This document shows, in pieces, positions 25,120 to 37,950 of a DNA stretch of 64,000 bases. The stretch's first letter is position 1; the number at the start of each line of letters is the position of its first letter. The notes beneath the pieces were generated by a model that was given only the letters and a program-made list of their open reading frames with translations, was not told the origin of the DNA and ran no database searches. The position numbers and the translations under genes were made by a program. The DNA is from Drosophila persimilis (Eukaryota; Arthropoda; Insecta; Diptera; Drosophilidae): the NCBI RefSeq assembly GCF_003286085.1, contig NW_020825706.1, positions 496,001 to 560,000 on the forward strand. The letters are read 5' to 3'.

Positions 25120-28030
25120 TTCCACCCCTATATCATATATGTATCTACCACAAAAACAATGAATATTCAAGAGTATCTAAATCTTCGGCTCTCCGAAAAC
25201 TATCTCCCCTCTTTTTTGGTTTTTATGCTTTTTGTTTTCGCTGCGGTTGCGTTGCTTTGCCGCCCCCCCCACTCCACTCCACTGCCACTCCCCCACTTCC
25301 TGCGTGCGTCCGCAATCGCATATGCATCGGGATTGGATCTGGAAACTATAAATTTTGTATCTGTGTGTGTGTGTTTCCCCATAGCATCCCTTTGGCATTG
25401 TCAAATTGGTTTGTTTAAATTGAATACTATATAGCGTTGTGTTTAAGCGAAAAAGAATGATAGTTTTTTGCCAGACACGTGCCGCATGTTGGAGATGAAA
25501 AATGAATTGTGGATCTATTTCCACAGTGCTGGGGAAAATTCCCTGCCAAAGCGAACAGGGCTTAAAGGAGAGCCGTTCAGATTTTCAATCTCTCAGTTTT
25601 TATAGAAGAATTTTTTACGATAAACTGGAACCGATTTTTCTGATTTAAAAACTGTTTTGCCACAAAATTTCCTTCGTTTCATTGGTTTCCAAGCAACGCA
25701 GCCTCTCAGCCCGTGGCTTGTCCTTTCATCATCTCAGTGGTTATCCTCTCTGGCCCCCTAATGAACCCTTCAACACAATTCAGGAATTTTCGTACGGTCT
25801 GGCCTACCCATTCATCATTTTCGCAGATTACCAGCTGAAAGATTTTGGTTTTTTCCGGGCTGTAAATAAACTCCAGGAGGCCTGCACTTGGGACTTAATC
25901 TGCCGCATAATTCAAAGGCCTCTGCATCATGGTCGGACCAAAGAAACCGACAAGAAAATAACACCCGGAACGAAACGAGCAAAAACCGGAGCAAAAGTTT
26001 CCTTCGATGGAGCAAAAGTTTTCCTCCCCCTTCCCCCTTTATATTTATATAATAACTTTATGTTTATGTTGTAGATTTTGCCCTTACTTTCCTATGGAAC
26101 AGGGAGGCTTTTTTGGGAGGGGGACAAAGACTAAAAACAGCAAACAAAGTACGGAAAAACAGGCATAACAAAAGGCGCGGCGCGTTGGCGTCTAAAGTTG
26201 ATTTCTTAATGTTGTCTCTACTGTTTGTCTTGATGAAGGAAATGCCACCCACACACACGACAGAGAGAGTCCTGCCTCATGTGGCAGTTGAAGGAATGCT
26301 GCTCAGACTCAAAAGATGTTGCCCCAAGGCAATTTACACTGAAGTTGTTGATTCTGAAACACTTGGCAGGGGCCGGGCCAGGCCAGGCCAAAGAGACGCT
26401 GAGCCAATATTTGAAAAAGCCACTGCATCCTTCGTCCTGCTTCTTCCTTCTTCCGTCTTTCGTCTCGATATTTCTCGCATTTCCAGTAGCGGAAGCGGAA
26501 ACGTGCATTATTTGATATGAGCTCTTATTTTTGTTACTTTTTTTGTTTGTTTGTTTGGTCTTTTGTTCGAAACAAACACTCCACTCCACACTTCAGTGGA
26601 TAGGCATTCGCATCACAGCAGAGAGACAGTTTTTTGTGTCTAGAAAATGGAACCACAGCACACACACACACACACAGACCGTAATTTAATTTCAATTTTC
26701 TCGATAAGAAATGCCTCAAAGGATGATTGAAAATGGCAAAAGCTCTTCACGAAAAAAAGAAGGAATTTCATTGACAGCCCGAAAATAAACCTAATGAAAA
26801 TGGATTACAAATGAAAAAGGGTTTCCCTTTTTTGCTGTTCAGATTTTCCACTTCATTTGTTGCACAAAAATTGTTGTGTCTTCCTTTGGGAAAAAAGCTG
26901 AAAAGTTTCCAGCTCATTTTATTAGCATATTTATTAATTTTCATCACTGGATCCTTCAACTATTCCAAGTCAATGTTCATAAAAGGCAATTCAGATTTTC
27001 GTTGTATTTATTTTGCTCCTCAACAAAATTTCAAACAAAAGGCGGAACAACAAAATTCTCCCTCCATTCACTCGAATAATTTCCATGGCTGTTACAGCTC
27101 GAACAACTTTCACGGATCGCGGGCTGCTCTGCATTTGACAGACTTTGAATTTTTGGATAGTTTTCCATCCACCCCCCGTCCCCCCACCCCCCACACGAGC
27201 GTCCCAGAGGGCTGGATGGGCTTTATTCAACCGCAGGCAAGGCGGTGATATTCAAAAGCGCACCACAAACTTTTTCTTTTTTTTTGCCAGAGCCTCGACT
27301 CGAGTACATAACGGGGAAAATGTGAAGCACCTTCCTTCAGTTTTTCCATAAAAACTTTGCCAACGCCAAATAGTTGGAAAGCCCGGGAGTAAAAATAAAC
27401 TAAATTTTTGAACAGTTGAACAGCTGGCTAGACGGCAACTACACATTTTCAAGCCCACCAGTTTAAAAGTATTCCAAAAATCAGTGCAAAATATATTAGA
27501 ATTTAAAACGATCTGGGGCTTGGATTTTTGGATGCCCTTTGAATGGTTAAAGAAATGAAAAATGATCTAACAAAAGGACAGATGACAAGGGATGCCAAAT
27601 GTGAAGAGAGATCTTTGTTTGGCTATGGAAAATCCCAATCATTACTTGTAGATCGGTGGAAATTGGTACAGAATCTGTGAAGATGAATATCCATTTAACT
27701 ATCATCCATATGGGGCTTTGTTTCTTAATAAGAGTCCATTTCGATAGATGCTATAGTACAGAAATATACAGGAACTGAATCTGAAAGTCGCGACGTTCGT
27801 GGTCTGGGTTCTGATCATTCCCGTTTCCTTGATGGCTTGATCATGATGAAATTATGCTCTCTTTTCAGTACAACAGCAAACTTCATTCTTCTCTCTCTCT
27901 CGCTCATCAAACAAGGCATCAAAGCGTCCTCACTAGTGCTGAGCGTAACATCAGACCCGAAAGAGAGTTGCAGGCCACCTTGTACAATGACATCATGAGC
28001 TGGATTGACGCTCTCTCGCGTCTCTTTCGC
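25120..28030. other. non-coding DNA
   Basis: No supported gene. The block from about 27790 is GC-richer than its surroundings and carries TCTCTCTCTCGCTC runs; it leads into the GCGAATTCGC repeat. Confidence 0.5.
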
Positions 28031-28042
28031 CGATCTCTCCAT

Positions 28043-28236
28043 AATTCGCCTTCGCTCGTTCTTGCTTTGCGCACTCCTGGGAGCCGGGGAGCGAATTCGC
28101 ACGTATCTTCTTACTGCTCTCGCCTGTTGTGATTGGGAATTCGCCTGGAAGCGAATTCGCACGTTCTTGCTTAGCGCTCTAGAAAATGCGCTCTCCTGGA
28201 AGCGAATTCGCCCTCGCTCGTTTTTGCTCTGTCTTG
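28043..28236 (+). repeat. tandem repeat built on the palindrome GCGAATTCGC
   Basis: Four units begin near 28043, 28091, 28151 and 28202. Each has AATTCGC followed by a CGCACGTTCTTGCTTAGCGC-like or CCTCGCTCGTTTTTGCTCTG-like segment and CTCCTGG(A/G)AGC. The ten-base word GCGAATTCGC is a perfect palindrome, present intact in three units. Period is about 48-60 bp. The sequence is much GC-richer than the flanks and is not a family I recognise. Confidence 0.75.
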
Positions 28237-28289
28237 GGATCGCAATTGGCAAAGCTGCTACTCATTTTCTCTCTACTCTTTAAAGGATC

Positions 28290-30260
28290 AAACGGTACTT
28301 CCCTGAGATTTGATTTCGGTTTTGATTCCTCTAGATTTTATAGAATTCCAGATCGCCATCGACTCGAGGAAGAGTATTGCTTATGGGGCTTAAGAAAAAA
28401 GCTTCTTCTAACCTATTACATGCCACACCACAACTCCAATATACCCTTCGTAAACCCCCTTCAAGTACTTTCGGTAATAAATATGCGGAACCAAACTTTT
28501 TGGTGAGGCGAAAACAAATTTCCACGCCACGAAGCGCCCTACCCCCTACCCCCTGCCCCTACCACTTCAGTGGTAAATGAAATTTTAATAAACTGAAACT
28601 GGCACTGGCACTGGTGCTGGTCTCTGGCTAAATCGTTGTTTGTGGCAGGCGTGTTGTTACGCATACCCCATACGCCGTGTAAGCCGCCTTGTGGTAAATT
28701 TTAATTGGCTTGTCGCGAGTTTTATTCTCGCTGTCAGACTTTGATTTTGGCCCAGGCCCAGTCATGATTAAAAACTTTACATAGTTTCGCTTTGGTTTTT
28801 GGTTGGGGTTTTTGGGTTTCGTTTTCAGTTTGCTGTTTTCTGTTTTCTGTTCTCTGTTTGGTATTATTGCAAAGCGAGAGAGAGAACTTTTTTGTATGGT
28901 AGAAAAAACTTGGCTTGGCTTCGAAATTGGCCAGGCCGGCAAAGCCCTTCGTTGGAAAGTTGTGCCCGTCTGTCGTAGGGTTCCGATGGCAACCGAACGG
29001 CAGGCAGGCAGGCAGGCGTTTTATATAAGAATAGTTTGCCCCGATAGTCGGTCCTATCTCAGGTAAAAGTTTAGGATTTTAATTAGTTTTGGTCGTCGCT
29101 TAGTGCCAAAGCAATTTGTTAGATAAGGGTTACTCTCACTTTAATATAAATCTCTTAGTGCCGCCACCACCACCGCCACGGCCCCCCCGCTGGAGGCATT
29201 GTCTGGGTTGGTGGCCCTGTTGCTGATGGATGGAAGATCCTTCTTTGGCGGCAAGCTAATTGCCGGTGAAAACTTCTCAAAGAAAGCAATCTCTGGGCTC
29301 GTCGGAAAAGTTAAGCCTTAAACACATGTCCTTCAAGCAGGATTACAGGGTATTGTGCATATTTTGCAGGCCATTTACCGTTCATTGTTTACATAATCAA
29401 TGTGAGTTCTATAAATTCCATTCCGCATTTGCCACTAATGAACTTTCTCTTAATTACCAGACAAGACACTGTGAATGCCACTTTCCCCTAATGAATTTCG
29501 ACATCATCAAAGGGAAATATTTATGCCCAACTGTTTGCCTTTGAGGGACATTCATGTGTGCAGAATCAGCATTTGTTATCATTAATTAATCATCACAGGA
29601 CTTGGGTTTCTAGGTGTCCAAATTTCAGACCACCATTCATCAAAAGGATGTTCTTTATTTGAATTACTTTTCATCATATTTAATTCTGTGTACCAAAAGG
29701 TTCTTGGAAACGAAGAAATGTATGTGGTTGATTTTGAGGCAGGCTGTCTTTCTGTCTTTCGACAGCATTTATGCTCAGTATTCAATGACAGTCTTTAGGT
29801 TTTTTGTATAATAGATAGAAGAAAGGACTTTGTTTCTTACCATAGCAAATATACTGCAAAATATGTTCTTTTAAAGCTGAAAGAATCTTGTATTTTCCTT
29901 CTCCAACAAGACTTTTCTTTAAGATATTTTCTTACCTTTCCCTAGGCGGAAGTATCCTCTAAATCTCAATGTTTAATTTGGGATAAAATCCCACAATAAA
30001 CCACAACAAAACAGCTCATTATGCACACTGTGTGTATTTTGTTTTTGCACTCTCGGTCCCCAGCCTGTGTCCACGGCATGAAAGCGGCAACGAAAGCAGA
30101 AGCATGTCCATCGCTGCTCCAACCACCCATAGGTTCATTTTTACAGGGAATCCTGTACTTAATTTGCAATTCCCTTTTTCTTAACGTAAAATTTGTCACG
30201 TATATGGAAAAAAAATGTGTGTTAAATCTATAATAGGCATGGAAATATACATTTTCGAAT
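28290..30260. other. non-coding DNA
   Basis: No supported gene. GGCA runs at 29000-29017 and a CCACCACCACCGCCACGG stretch at 29160-29185 are the only notable low-complexity features. Confidence 0.5.
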
Positions 30261-30359
30261 CTTTAGGTACTTTAATGGACCCGCCACATACACCTAGTAC
30301 AGTGAAACCCGTCATATGCAATAAGTGCCTAAATGAACTTTGCGAATTGTATTTGTTCA

Positions 30360-30690
30360 TCATTTGTTCTCCCATATCATTAAACCTGTCCGACAATTGA
30401 ACCAAATATTATTTGAAAAGCAAACTCCCGAAAAACCGCCCAAACTTTGATGCGCAAAGTAGGCCTTCTGTACGTTTATGCCAACATTTTGGGGTCTTCC
30501 GTGGGGCAAGAAAAACCAACTGCCATTGCTGGGATTGTAGGCCAATCTAAGCGCGCCAGTATGGCTGTAAATGAAATAAATAAATAAATTCAAACTAATT
30601 GTATTTAGGGGTAAATAATTGTTACCTTTCCGCGGGAATGCCAGGCACAAAAAAGAGAAGCGTACCCATTAATATTGTGGCCAGGTGCAT
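30360..30690 (-). CDS. small predicted secreted protein, 89 aa, two exons (paralogue of 37622-37935)
   Basis: Exon 1 is 30690-30626 and exon 2 is 30564-30360 (minus strand). The 61-bp intron has a GTAACA donor and a TTTACAG acceptor. The protein begins MHLATILMGTLLFFVPGIPA, a clear signal peptide likely cut near residue 20-22. The mature part of about 68 aa holds LAYNPSNGSWFFLP and ends with a two-cysteine block GVCFSNNIWFNCRTG (residues 68-82) and a short tail. It has the same intron position, signal peptide, YNP..W motif and cysteine block as the gene 7 kb to its right, so both are real and arose by duplication. The function is unknown. Size, secretion and fast divergence would suit a seminal-fluid, epithelial or antimicrobial peptide, but that is inference. 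I do not recognise a named family. Confidence 0.8.
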
Positions 30691-30705
30691 GTCTTGACTG
30701 TGGGG

Positions 30706-30722
30706 CTGACTGATGGCGAATG
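30706..30722 (-). promoter_or_regulatory. promoter-proximal motif shared with the paralogue
   Basis: On the minus strand the leader reads CATTCGCCATCAGTCAGCC, ending about 14 bp before the ATG. The paralogue has CATTCGCAATCAGTCAGCC in the same place. ATCAGTCAG resembles the Drosophila initiator (TCAGTY), so transcription may start here. No TATA box is seen for this copy. Confidence 0.45.
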
Positions 30723-31380
30723 AGAGTTGTTCCGGCCCCACACGAAGCCCTGGCCTTGTCTAGCCTGCCTCTGCCCCCGCCGATAAGTGAGGGTAAAGTC
30801 TGCATGCAATGCCAGGCATAAAAATGTTGATAAAATTTACATGCAACTCCTTGAGGCATGCATACTTGGGCAGCCAATGAAGGATGCAAAATGCATTGAT
30901 TTTTACAAGATTTTCATTATAAAGTTTGCGGCAGAAACTTGAAATCCCTTACCCGATAAGTTCTTCCCTATTTATTTTTATTTTTTGTATTCCCCTAACT
31001 TATTATTTTGATGACTTTTCATTGGCTCTACTCACACACACACACGCCACACCACACACATTCTTGTGGCATTGACGTCACGGTAACGTGGCAAGCATTT
31101 TTCTCATTTGGTTTTATTTATTGGATTTGGGACTTGCTGATGCTGCATGGGGGATTTCCTTGTCTCCCTCCTACCGTGCCCGTATACTCGTATATAATTA
31201 AGTTTGCCCCTTGATATATGTGTGTGTGTGTGTTCACCTTTCACCTGTGCCGGCTGTCTCCCCTCGGACTGCCATCAGTCACTTCTTATGCAAATGTTGG
31301 ATGGCCATCCCAGCAGAGCCATGCGGAGGGCACAACGAAGCAACGAAGATGGAATGTCCTTCAATTTCAAGGGAAAATAA

Positions 31381-31850
31381 ATGATCAATGCACAGTCTTG
31401 AAAGATGGCTCTGAATGTGGGCTTCTTTGAGTTAAAATTTCCTTCCAGAAGCTACATTTTGGAACTCAAATACTCTACGCTCTTCCAGGAAGAATATACG
31501 ATATAAAAGGCGTACCAAAATGATCTTTGTGAATGATCAATGCATAGTCTTGAAAGATGGCTCTGAATGTGGGCTTCTTTGAGTTAAAACACCCTTCAAA
31601 AAGCGATATTTTGAAGCACAAAGTACACTCAAATACTCTACGCTCTTTCAGGAAATCATATACGATATATATTGCGTACCAAAGTGATCTTTGTGAATGA
31701 TCAATGCACAGTCTTGAAAGATGGCTCTGAATGTGGTCTTCTTTGGGTTAAAATCCCCTTCAAAAAGCTACATTTTGAAGCTCAAAGTAACCTCAAATAC
31801 TCTATGCTCTTCCAGAAAAACATATACGATATATATTGCATACATTCCTC
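31381..31850 (+). repeat. three-copy tandem repeat, unit about 155 bp
   Basis: Copies start at 31381, 31533 and 31697 with ATGATCAATGCAYAGTCTTG. Each continues AAAGATGGCTCTGAATGTGG, TTCTTTG.GTTAAAA and TACTCTAYGCTCTT, and ends in CATATACGATATA before the next copy. Spacing is 152 and 164 bp. Copies 2 and 3 carry an extra AAGCNCAAAGTA segment absent from copy 1. None encodes a continuous protein. Confidence 0.9.
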
Positions 31851-31859
31851 TTTTGCAAT

Positions 31860-34800
31860 TGCTCCCAAATGTGATATTCTGTGGATCTGTGCGTGCGTTA
31901 GGGTACAAAATAAATGACAGAAACCGAAAACAGAGACAGAAACAGAAACAGAGAAACAGAAACGTGGCGTCACGTACGTGGCTGTCTGTCGGCCTTAACA
32001 TACTGCTCCAGTGCTGAAATTCAAATGCATATTGATTCTGCGGTCCATCAGCTGGCACTTCACGCTGCTGCCCAACAAGTGCCACAATCATGATGCGCAT
32101 CGTGCCACCTGGAACCAAGGAACCAAAAGCAAGCTAAACACATCCCAGGAAAATAGACAAAACCTGGGGATAAATTTACATATTCTCCTCTAGTCTTTGG
32201 GATTTCCTCCCTTCTTACCATTTCTTGTCTCGTTTTGGCCTCTTTTTGTTGGCCATTTGTGCACCTTAGTGGCATGCGGGAACGGGCTCCTAATGACACC
32301 CCATGCATGTGAATTTGGGAAAATGAAAGTCCAAGGCTCTGCCTGCCATTGAATGGAAATCAAAGCCCAAAAACCCAATGGACAAGGGGGGGATTCCGGA
32401 CATTGCCTGAGGTTTTTCCAGAGTGTATCAATGTGGCTTTGGGCCTATTGTTTTTTCATGCAGGCCAGGGCTAATAATCTTCTGGCCAACAATAAACTGA
32501 TTTTCTGACAGAATTTATCTTTAATTTACAAACTAAATTCCCTTTAGTGAGGTTTAACTTTGTTGCCTTTCACTTAATTGCTTTTCGAGCACTTTCCGGA
32601 CAGAAAATGCGTGAATTTGTTGCTTCTCTCAAACATTCGAGGGGCAAATACCCTTTAAATCGGTTAGAAATCGGTCATTAGGTGGTGCATACATAATTCT
32701 GTGTAATCTAAGAGCAATATCCTAAGCCTTGTGGCACACAGGAGTCTTCTTTTGGGACAGTTCTGATGGGGACAGGTGTCCTATCGCTTTGAGAGTTGAT
32801 AGAATGTTGGATAGATAACAGATAGAGACGATAACAGAGGTTCGAGACCTAAGATATTGAAAAGATATATATGAATAGGAAATACAGGATATTATACCCT
32901 TTTACCCAACGATTAAAGGGGCAGAACAAATTTGCATGCCACAAAAGAGCCCTAGGGCCCGAGAGCCACAGAGACAGCAACAGAGACACTAACAAAACAA
33001 AAATTTCGAATTTCCATTCCTAAATCCTGAATCCTAAATCCTAAATCCTGCGTCCTGTATCGTGCATCGTGCGTTTCAATAAATCAAAAATCTGCTGCGA
33101 TGGCAGGAGTTGCAGCATTCCAAGCCGAAGCCTTCTGCCACTGCTGCCAGATCCGACTCCAGTGTCGTCTCCTGCTGCTGCTACAATCCCCACTGCTGCA
33201 CCAAATCCAGCTTTCGCAGAGTCCTTACTCCTGCTCCTGCTCCTGCTGCTTCAGATCCTTTGCTCTCACCCCAGATTTGCCACCATTCAGTAAGAATACA
33301 AGAGAAACGCATTGGCCATGCAAACACTGCTGCTGATTGTGTAAACAGAAGTGAGAACCCTCCACAGAGAAACACACAGAGAGAAAGAGAGAGAGAGAGA
33401 GAGAAGAGATGGAGGGAAAATGAGGAGAAGAGCTCTCGCTTCCAACGACAATGAAATTGAATTTCAATGCCATCCTCCTTCTGCTGCCTTGTTGTGGCGT
33501 GTGTGTCAGCCTTGGCAATAATTGTTCAGCCTCTCAGCGTGTTGCATATACATAAGTACTTGTGGCTGCCACAAGAGCTCACTCTCCGCCTCTCCGACTC
33601 TCCTATATTTGCCATTGCATTGTTATGGGCACCAACGCGACGGCATCTTTTTACAATACCTCTGCTCCACCAATTGTTACACCAACACCAACACCAACAT
33701 CATGGAAACCATTATCGCCGAACAGCAGCGGCGGCATTGAGTGTCCCCAAGCCGCACGTCGTTCTCCCAATCTTTGGGTCCCCAATTCCCATTTGCAGTT
33801 GCCATTGCATTTGGCATACGTGTAAATCGTAAATTTCCGTACACAAAACGAATGGCAACCGCCAGGCCGGAGACAGGAGGACAACAGCAGCAGAGTCCTG
33901 CTGGGGGAACAAGGATCCAGAGCTCCAAGCACAGGGCAATACCTCAATGCGAGGACCAGCGACGGCGACAAAACAAAAGTCGCTTCCTGGTTAATGGAAT
34001 ACATATCCGAGTGGACCATCATTCCTTCCCCACTCGGTATTGTCCAACATTTTGTGGCTATTTATGGGTGCAACCTTATGGCTGAAAATTGAAACCAAAA
34101 GAACGGAATGGTAGGGAGATTCAAGGCACAATTTTAATAAATATTTATGGTATTGAAATCGACAGAGGGATTCTTTAAGTAAGATATTCTATCTGTAGAT
34201 GCAGAAATTGAATTGTATTTCAATGTGAACAGGTGCCAAATAGGGCTGAGCCCTAAAAATCTATGATCTTCTCAATATATGTTCTACATTTCGGTAGAAT
34301 ATTGATCGATCATTGATCACTGGATGCCTGAACAGGACTGAAAGATCTATCCTGAAGACTTTCATTGAAATGGATTGATGTTGAAAACAATTGAATGGAA
34401 AACTCAAAAGGGTTATTCGAATTTTATTTGACTACTGGAAGACGTGCCTTTTTTTCAATATACCTCATTCTTTGCTTACAAATTTCCACGGAAAACCAAT
34501 TTCCCAGGAGTTTGCTCCCACTATTCGCTCATAAATTTTGTATCGTTTTGCATATTTTGTGAGATTGGATGTTGACCAGCTGTGCGCTTTCCAGGGGGGG
34601 GTAGGGAGCGGTAGGGAGCCCCATTCATTCTCCTGCTCGCCTCAATCCTGGCATCCGCGATTGAAGTAAGAAGGAAATGCGAGACATGGAATCTTTTATG
34701 ACATCCACTGGAGTTAATGCCGTCTCCTGTGGATCTAGTGGCTGCAGGATGCTGCCTCTCATTGTCAACGGTGTATAATTTTCACACTTCAGCTGCAGAT

Positions 34801-37530
34801 GCGAATGCGGATGCGGATGCGGATACTGGGGATGCGAATGGAGGGAGGAGGAAGGGCCACCCCATCATGGCTGATTTGATTGCACTGCGCTCAGGGTTCG
34901 TTGGGTTTCCTCTCTCTCCCTCTGTCGTCTTTTGTTGTCTTCGGTTGGTTTTCTTTTGCCCTCCAGCGTTTTGATTATGCAGCAGCAGCATTTTTGCATC
35001 ATAATATTCATAAATATTTATGAGGCAAGTTGTCTAAACATGAAATGGACATGAAATACTGCTTCCGCCAGGGCAGCATCCATTTCGCATGCATTCAAAC
35101 CAAAGCCGATATCAAATACAATCTCGGACGGGAATAAAATTTCTTTGGCCAGGCAAATGAAGCATCGCATCAAGTGCCCCCCCTCCTCCTATCACTGGCG
35201 AAAATTGATTGCTATTGAAATTGCATTTAAACGAACAATTTTCATACTCGAAAACATTTTCCTGCATGCAGCAACAGTTTTTCCAACTAAAACTAGCCTC
35301 TTCGGTTATTTTGTCACTTTGTTTTCATATTAAATTTATTTTGGGCAAAACCCCCTGCTCTCTCCCCTGAAAAGATATTCGATTTTCCACCGATAAAATA
35401 TGCTTTGATTTGCAGACATTTAGTTGGCCGTTAGTTTTCCCTCTAACCTGCCAGAAAAAACAAACTTTTGACCAACAGAATGGCAATTCGATTAGTTTGG
35501 GAATAAGTTTGATTTTCTATATATTTTTCACTGCTCGCTCGCTATGATATGTCACCGCACAAAAACTTTTGCAACAACTTTGATGAAGAAAATTTTTGCG
35601 TATTATTTGGAAATGTTGAGTGCACTTTTTAAGGAAGCCCCGAGGGGGGGGAACGGACCGGCAGTGATACGATGTGACAGGCCGAATAATTGATGCCAAT
35701 TAGGGCGGCAGTCTAGGGGAAGTTTTGGTCTTTAAATGGAATATTTATTATTAATTTTTCCGGATATGCCCAAAAGTATGCAACATTTTTTAACACCAGA
35801 CTATTTCCTGAAAAACTAGATATGTCCAAAAGTATGCAACGTTTTTGCCCCCGCTTTTAGACTGAAAATCCTGCCAAATACCTTTAAAATTCCGTTCTCT
35901 CTTTAAATGCCACAGTCCTCCCGTCCATTATCAAGTCAAGGCAATAAACTCCATTAATATGCAGTTCAAATCTGTGTGCGCTTGTGCCACATTGCGTATA
36001 CTTGTTGGGCTGTCAGAAAGTGTTGCATACTTTCGGGCATGCCATGAAATCCAAGCTTAATATTAGCTGACGCTTGTGCGATGCATGCAGCAAGCAAACA
36101 ACAAAACAGGAGCAAAAGCAGTAGCAGCAGCATGTTCTTGCCTCGAAATATCTTGGAATCCTTGGCCGAAGAGTTCAGTTGAGAGTTTTGTTTTCTGCAA
36201 CTGCTTTTCGGGGACTGTCGGAAACTTGTCTACGCTTCTGACTGGCTTTCTATGCAGCACAAAGCACCGAACAACAACAACAGCAGCAACAATGGTCTCA
36301 TTTTCCACGCACTTCATTTGTGCCGCATGTTGCAGATTTGCTGTGGCTCAAAGTAGGAAAAGTTTTACGCAGTCGGGAAAACATAACAATGACAGCGAGC
36401 AAGGGAGTCGTGTCGGAAGAGCAATCAAAATCGCTGTCAGCACTGACTTCCTGAAAGATGTACACATAAATATACATACATATATATATATATACGGGTA
36501 TTCCTCTATAGCTATATGCATATTTTATTTAGCATGGTTATTTATCATAAATTTGACTGCACAATGCTATTGCTTTTCTTCTCCTCCCTCCCCCTCCCTC
36601 TCTGTCTCGCTGGCAAGCGTCTTGATTCATAAATTATTTCATATTTCATTTCCTTTGCGTGCTGCAACACCAACAAAAATATACAAAAAAAAAACAGAGG
36701 CAAAAGAAAAAACAATAAATGCATGCCGTTGAGCATTGCGAGAAGGAAAAACTGTGCCACTGAGCAGAGCAGCAGGCAAATATATGCCGTTTGCCAGAAC
36801 ATCTATCTCTCAGTCTCTCTGTGGCCCACGGCAGTGCAATAAAATGCCTGCCTTCTGCCTCCACTCCCCCCTCTGCTTTGTGGCCTCTTCTTTGGGCTTC
36901 TCTCAGTGTCCAAGCATTGGCCAAAGCAAACATAATAATAATTCCAATCTGCCTGCTACTGCAACTTTAATTTTCCCGTTTCGGAATGCTTTAATACGCC
37001 CGCCACAGAAAGCATAGAAATGGCAGGCAAATCAGGGGGAAAATATGCACAGAGGAATGTCATTTGAAAAGGGAAAACTGCAGCTGAAAGGAGAAATGTC
37101 AACTGCCACAACATTTTGATTAGTTAAATGAAATATATTTCACACCATTGCAGGCCCAAATGGGTTCTAAACTGGTGCCTCGAGGCCACACGGTGGCACA
37201 CTTCACCACGGATACATATCTTTTATCTTTGTTTGATATTTCCCTATGATAAGATTTTGTGTAAACATCAACAATCTCTAGAGATAAGAGTATGCGTCGG
37301 CCATATATCATGCTAATTAACTTTCTCTTTCTCTCTTTTTGTTTCTTTCAGGTAAACACATTTTGATGCCGCAACCAAAAACCATATATCTTCAGGGCTA
37401 AAGCTGCAGTGCAGTAGTATTTAAGGGCTTCTGTTACCACTGAAAATCAATCACAAATGGAAATCCACGCCTCCCTGTATCACATTTCTTTCCACGTTTT
37501 TCACTCCACATGTTCTTTTTTTTCACATAA
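31860..37530. other. non-coding DNA
   Basis: No supported gene. Features: GA tract 33378-33404, TCCTAAATCCTGAATCC-type run 33020-33050, GCGGAT run 34800-34826, two AAAAGTATGCAAC repeats at 35764-35847, and an AT run near 36481-36493. The open frame at 36076-36732 (plus) is long, but its translation is low-complexity and lacks domain features. Confidence 0.5.
35764..35847 (+). repeat. direct repeat with CCAAAAGTATGCAAC
   Basis: Two copies of ATGYCCAAAAGTATGCAAC followed by a T run begin at 35764 and 35821, 57 bp apart. An inverted, shorter match (GTTGCATACTTTCGGG) lies near 36022, and a similar CAAAAGTATGCAGCACATTT lies at 46660. These could be binding sites or fragments of a dispersed repeat. 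Confidence 0.55.
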
Positions 37531-37540
37531 ACAAATGAGA

Positions 37541-37546
37541 TTTATT
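37541..37546 (-). terminator. poly(A) signal AATAAA for the 81-aa gene
   Basis: On the minus strand AATAAA lies 76 bp after the stop codon of the gene at 37622-37935, a normal distance for a short fly 3' UTR. Confidence 0.6.
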
Positions 37547-37621
37547 TCCATTGAAATTCCAGCTGTTGACATTGCATTACAAAAGCTGGCGAAAAGCACT
37601 CGTAGGGATTTTGGGATTTTT

Positions 37622-37935
37622 TTAACTTAATGGTTTGCCAGTCCGGCAATAGATCCAAATATTATCTTTAATGCAAACACCGCCGTCGTCTCTGGTTCTC
37701 TGATATTCTTTCATGACAGTCGGTGTTAGATTTTGGATTTGTGCCGGTGGCATCAAGTACCAGACATCATAGTTGGGATTGTAGCCCAGCTTTCTTTGAA
37801 CGGAATCCCTGTAAACAGATTGGCCATCAATTAGTAATCATTGTATATGGGGTCTCTGTGTGTGTGTGTATATTACGTTTGCGGATGGACTGGCGCCGCC
37901 AGGAGAACTCCAATTAATATTGTGACCAAGAGCAT
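37622..37935 (-). CDS. small predicted secreted protein, 81 aa, two exons (paralogue of 30360-30690)
   Basis: Exon 1 is 37935-37877 and exon 2 is 37808-37622 (minus strand). The 68-bp intron runs from GTAATA to TTTACAG. Exon 1 encodes the signal peptide MLLVTILIGVLLAAPVHPQT, with likely cleavage between residues 14 and 20. The mature part contains LGYNPNYDVWYLMP (residues 27-40), a variable middle, then GGVCIKDNIWIYCRTG (62-77) and a four-residue tail. Two cysteines eight residues apart probably form one disulfide. Intron phase and position match the copy at 30 kb, and the conserved positions are spread along both proteins, which supports function at protein level. A TATA-like TATAAATA lies upstream near 38000, and an AATAAA follows the stop by 76 bp. 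The role is unknown; a secreted tissue-specific peptide is my best inference. Confidence 0.82.
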
Positions 37936-37950
37936 GTCTTTAGTGGCGGG

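Noticed and set aside
36076-36732. Long open frame of 218 codons on the plus strand
   Set aside because: The translation is of mixed low complexity with runs from AT repeats and no domain, signal or splice context; length alone is weak evidence in this AT/pyrimidine-rich DNA.
37345-37400. TTTCTTTCAG splice-acceptor-like site that might begin an Hs6st 5' exon
   Set aside because: No open frame or membrane segment with a matching donor follows it.
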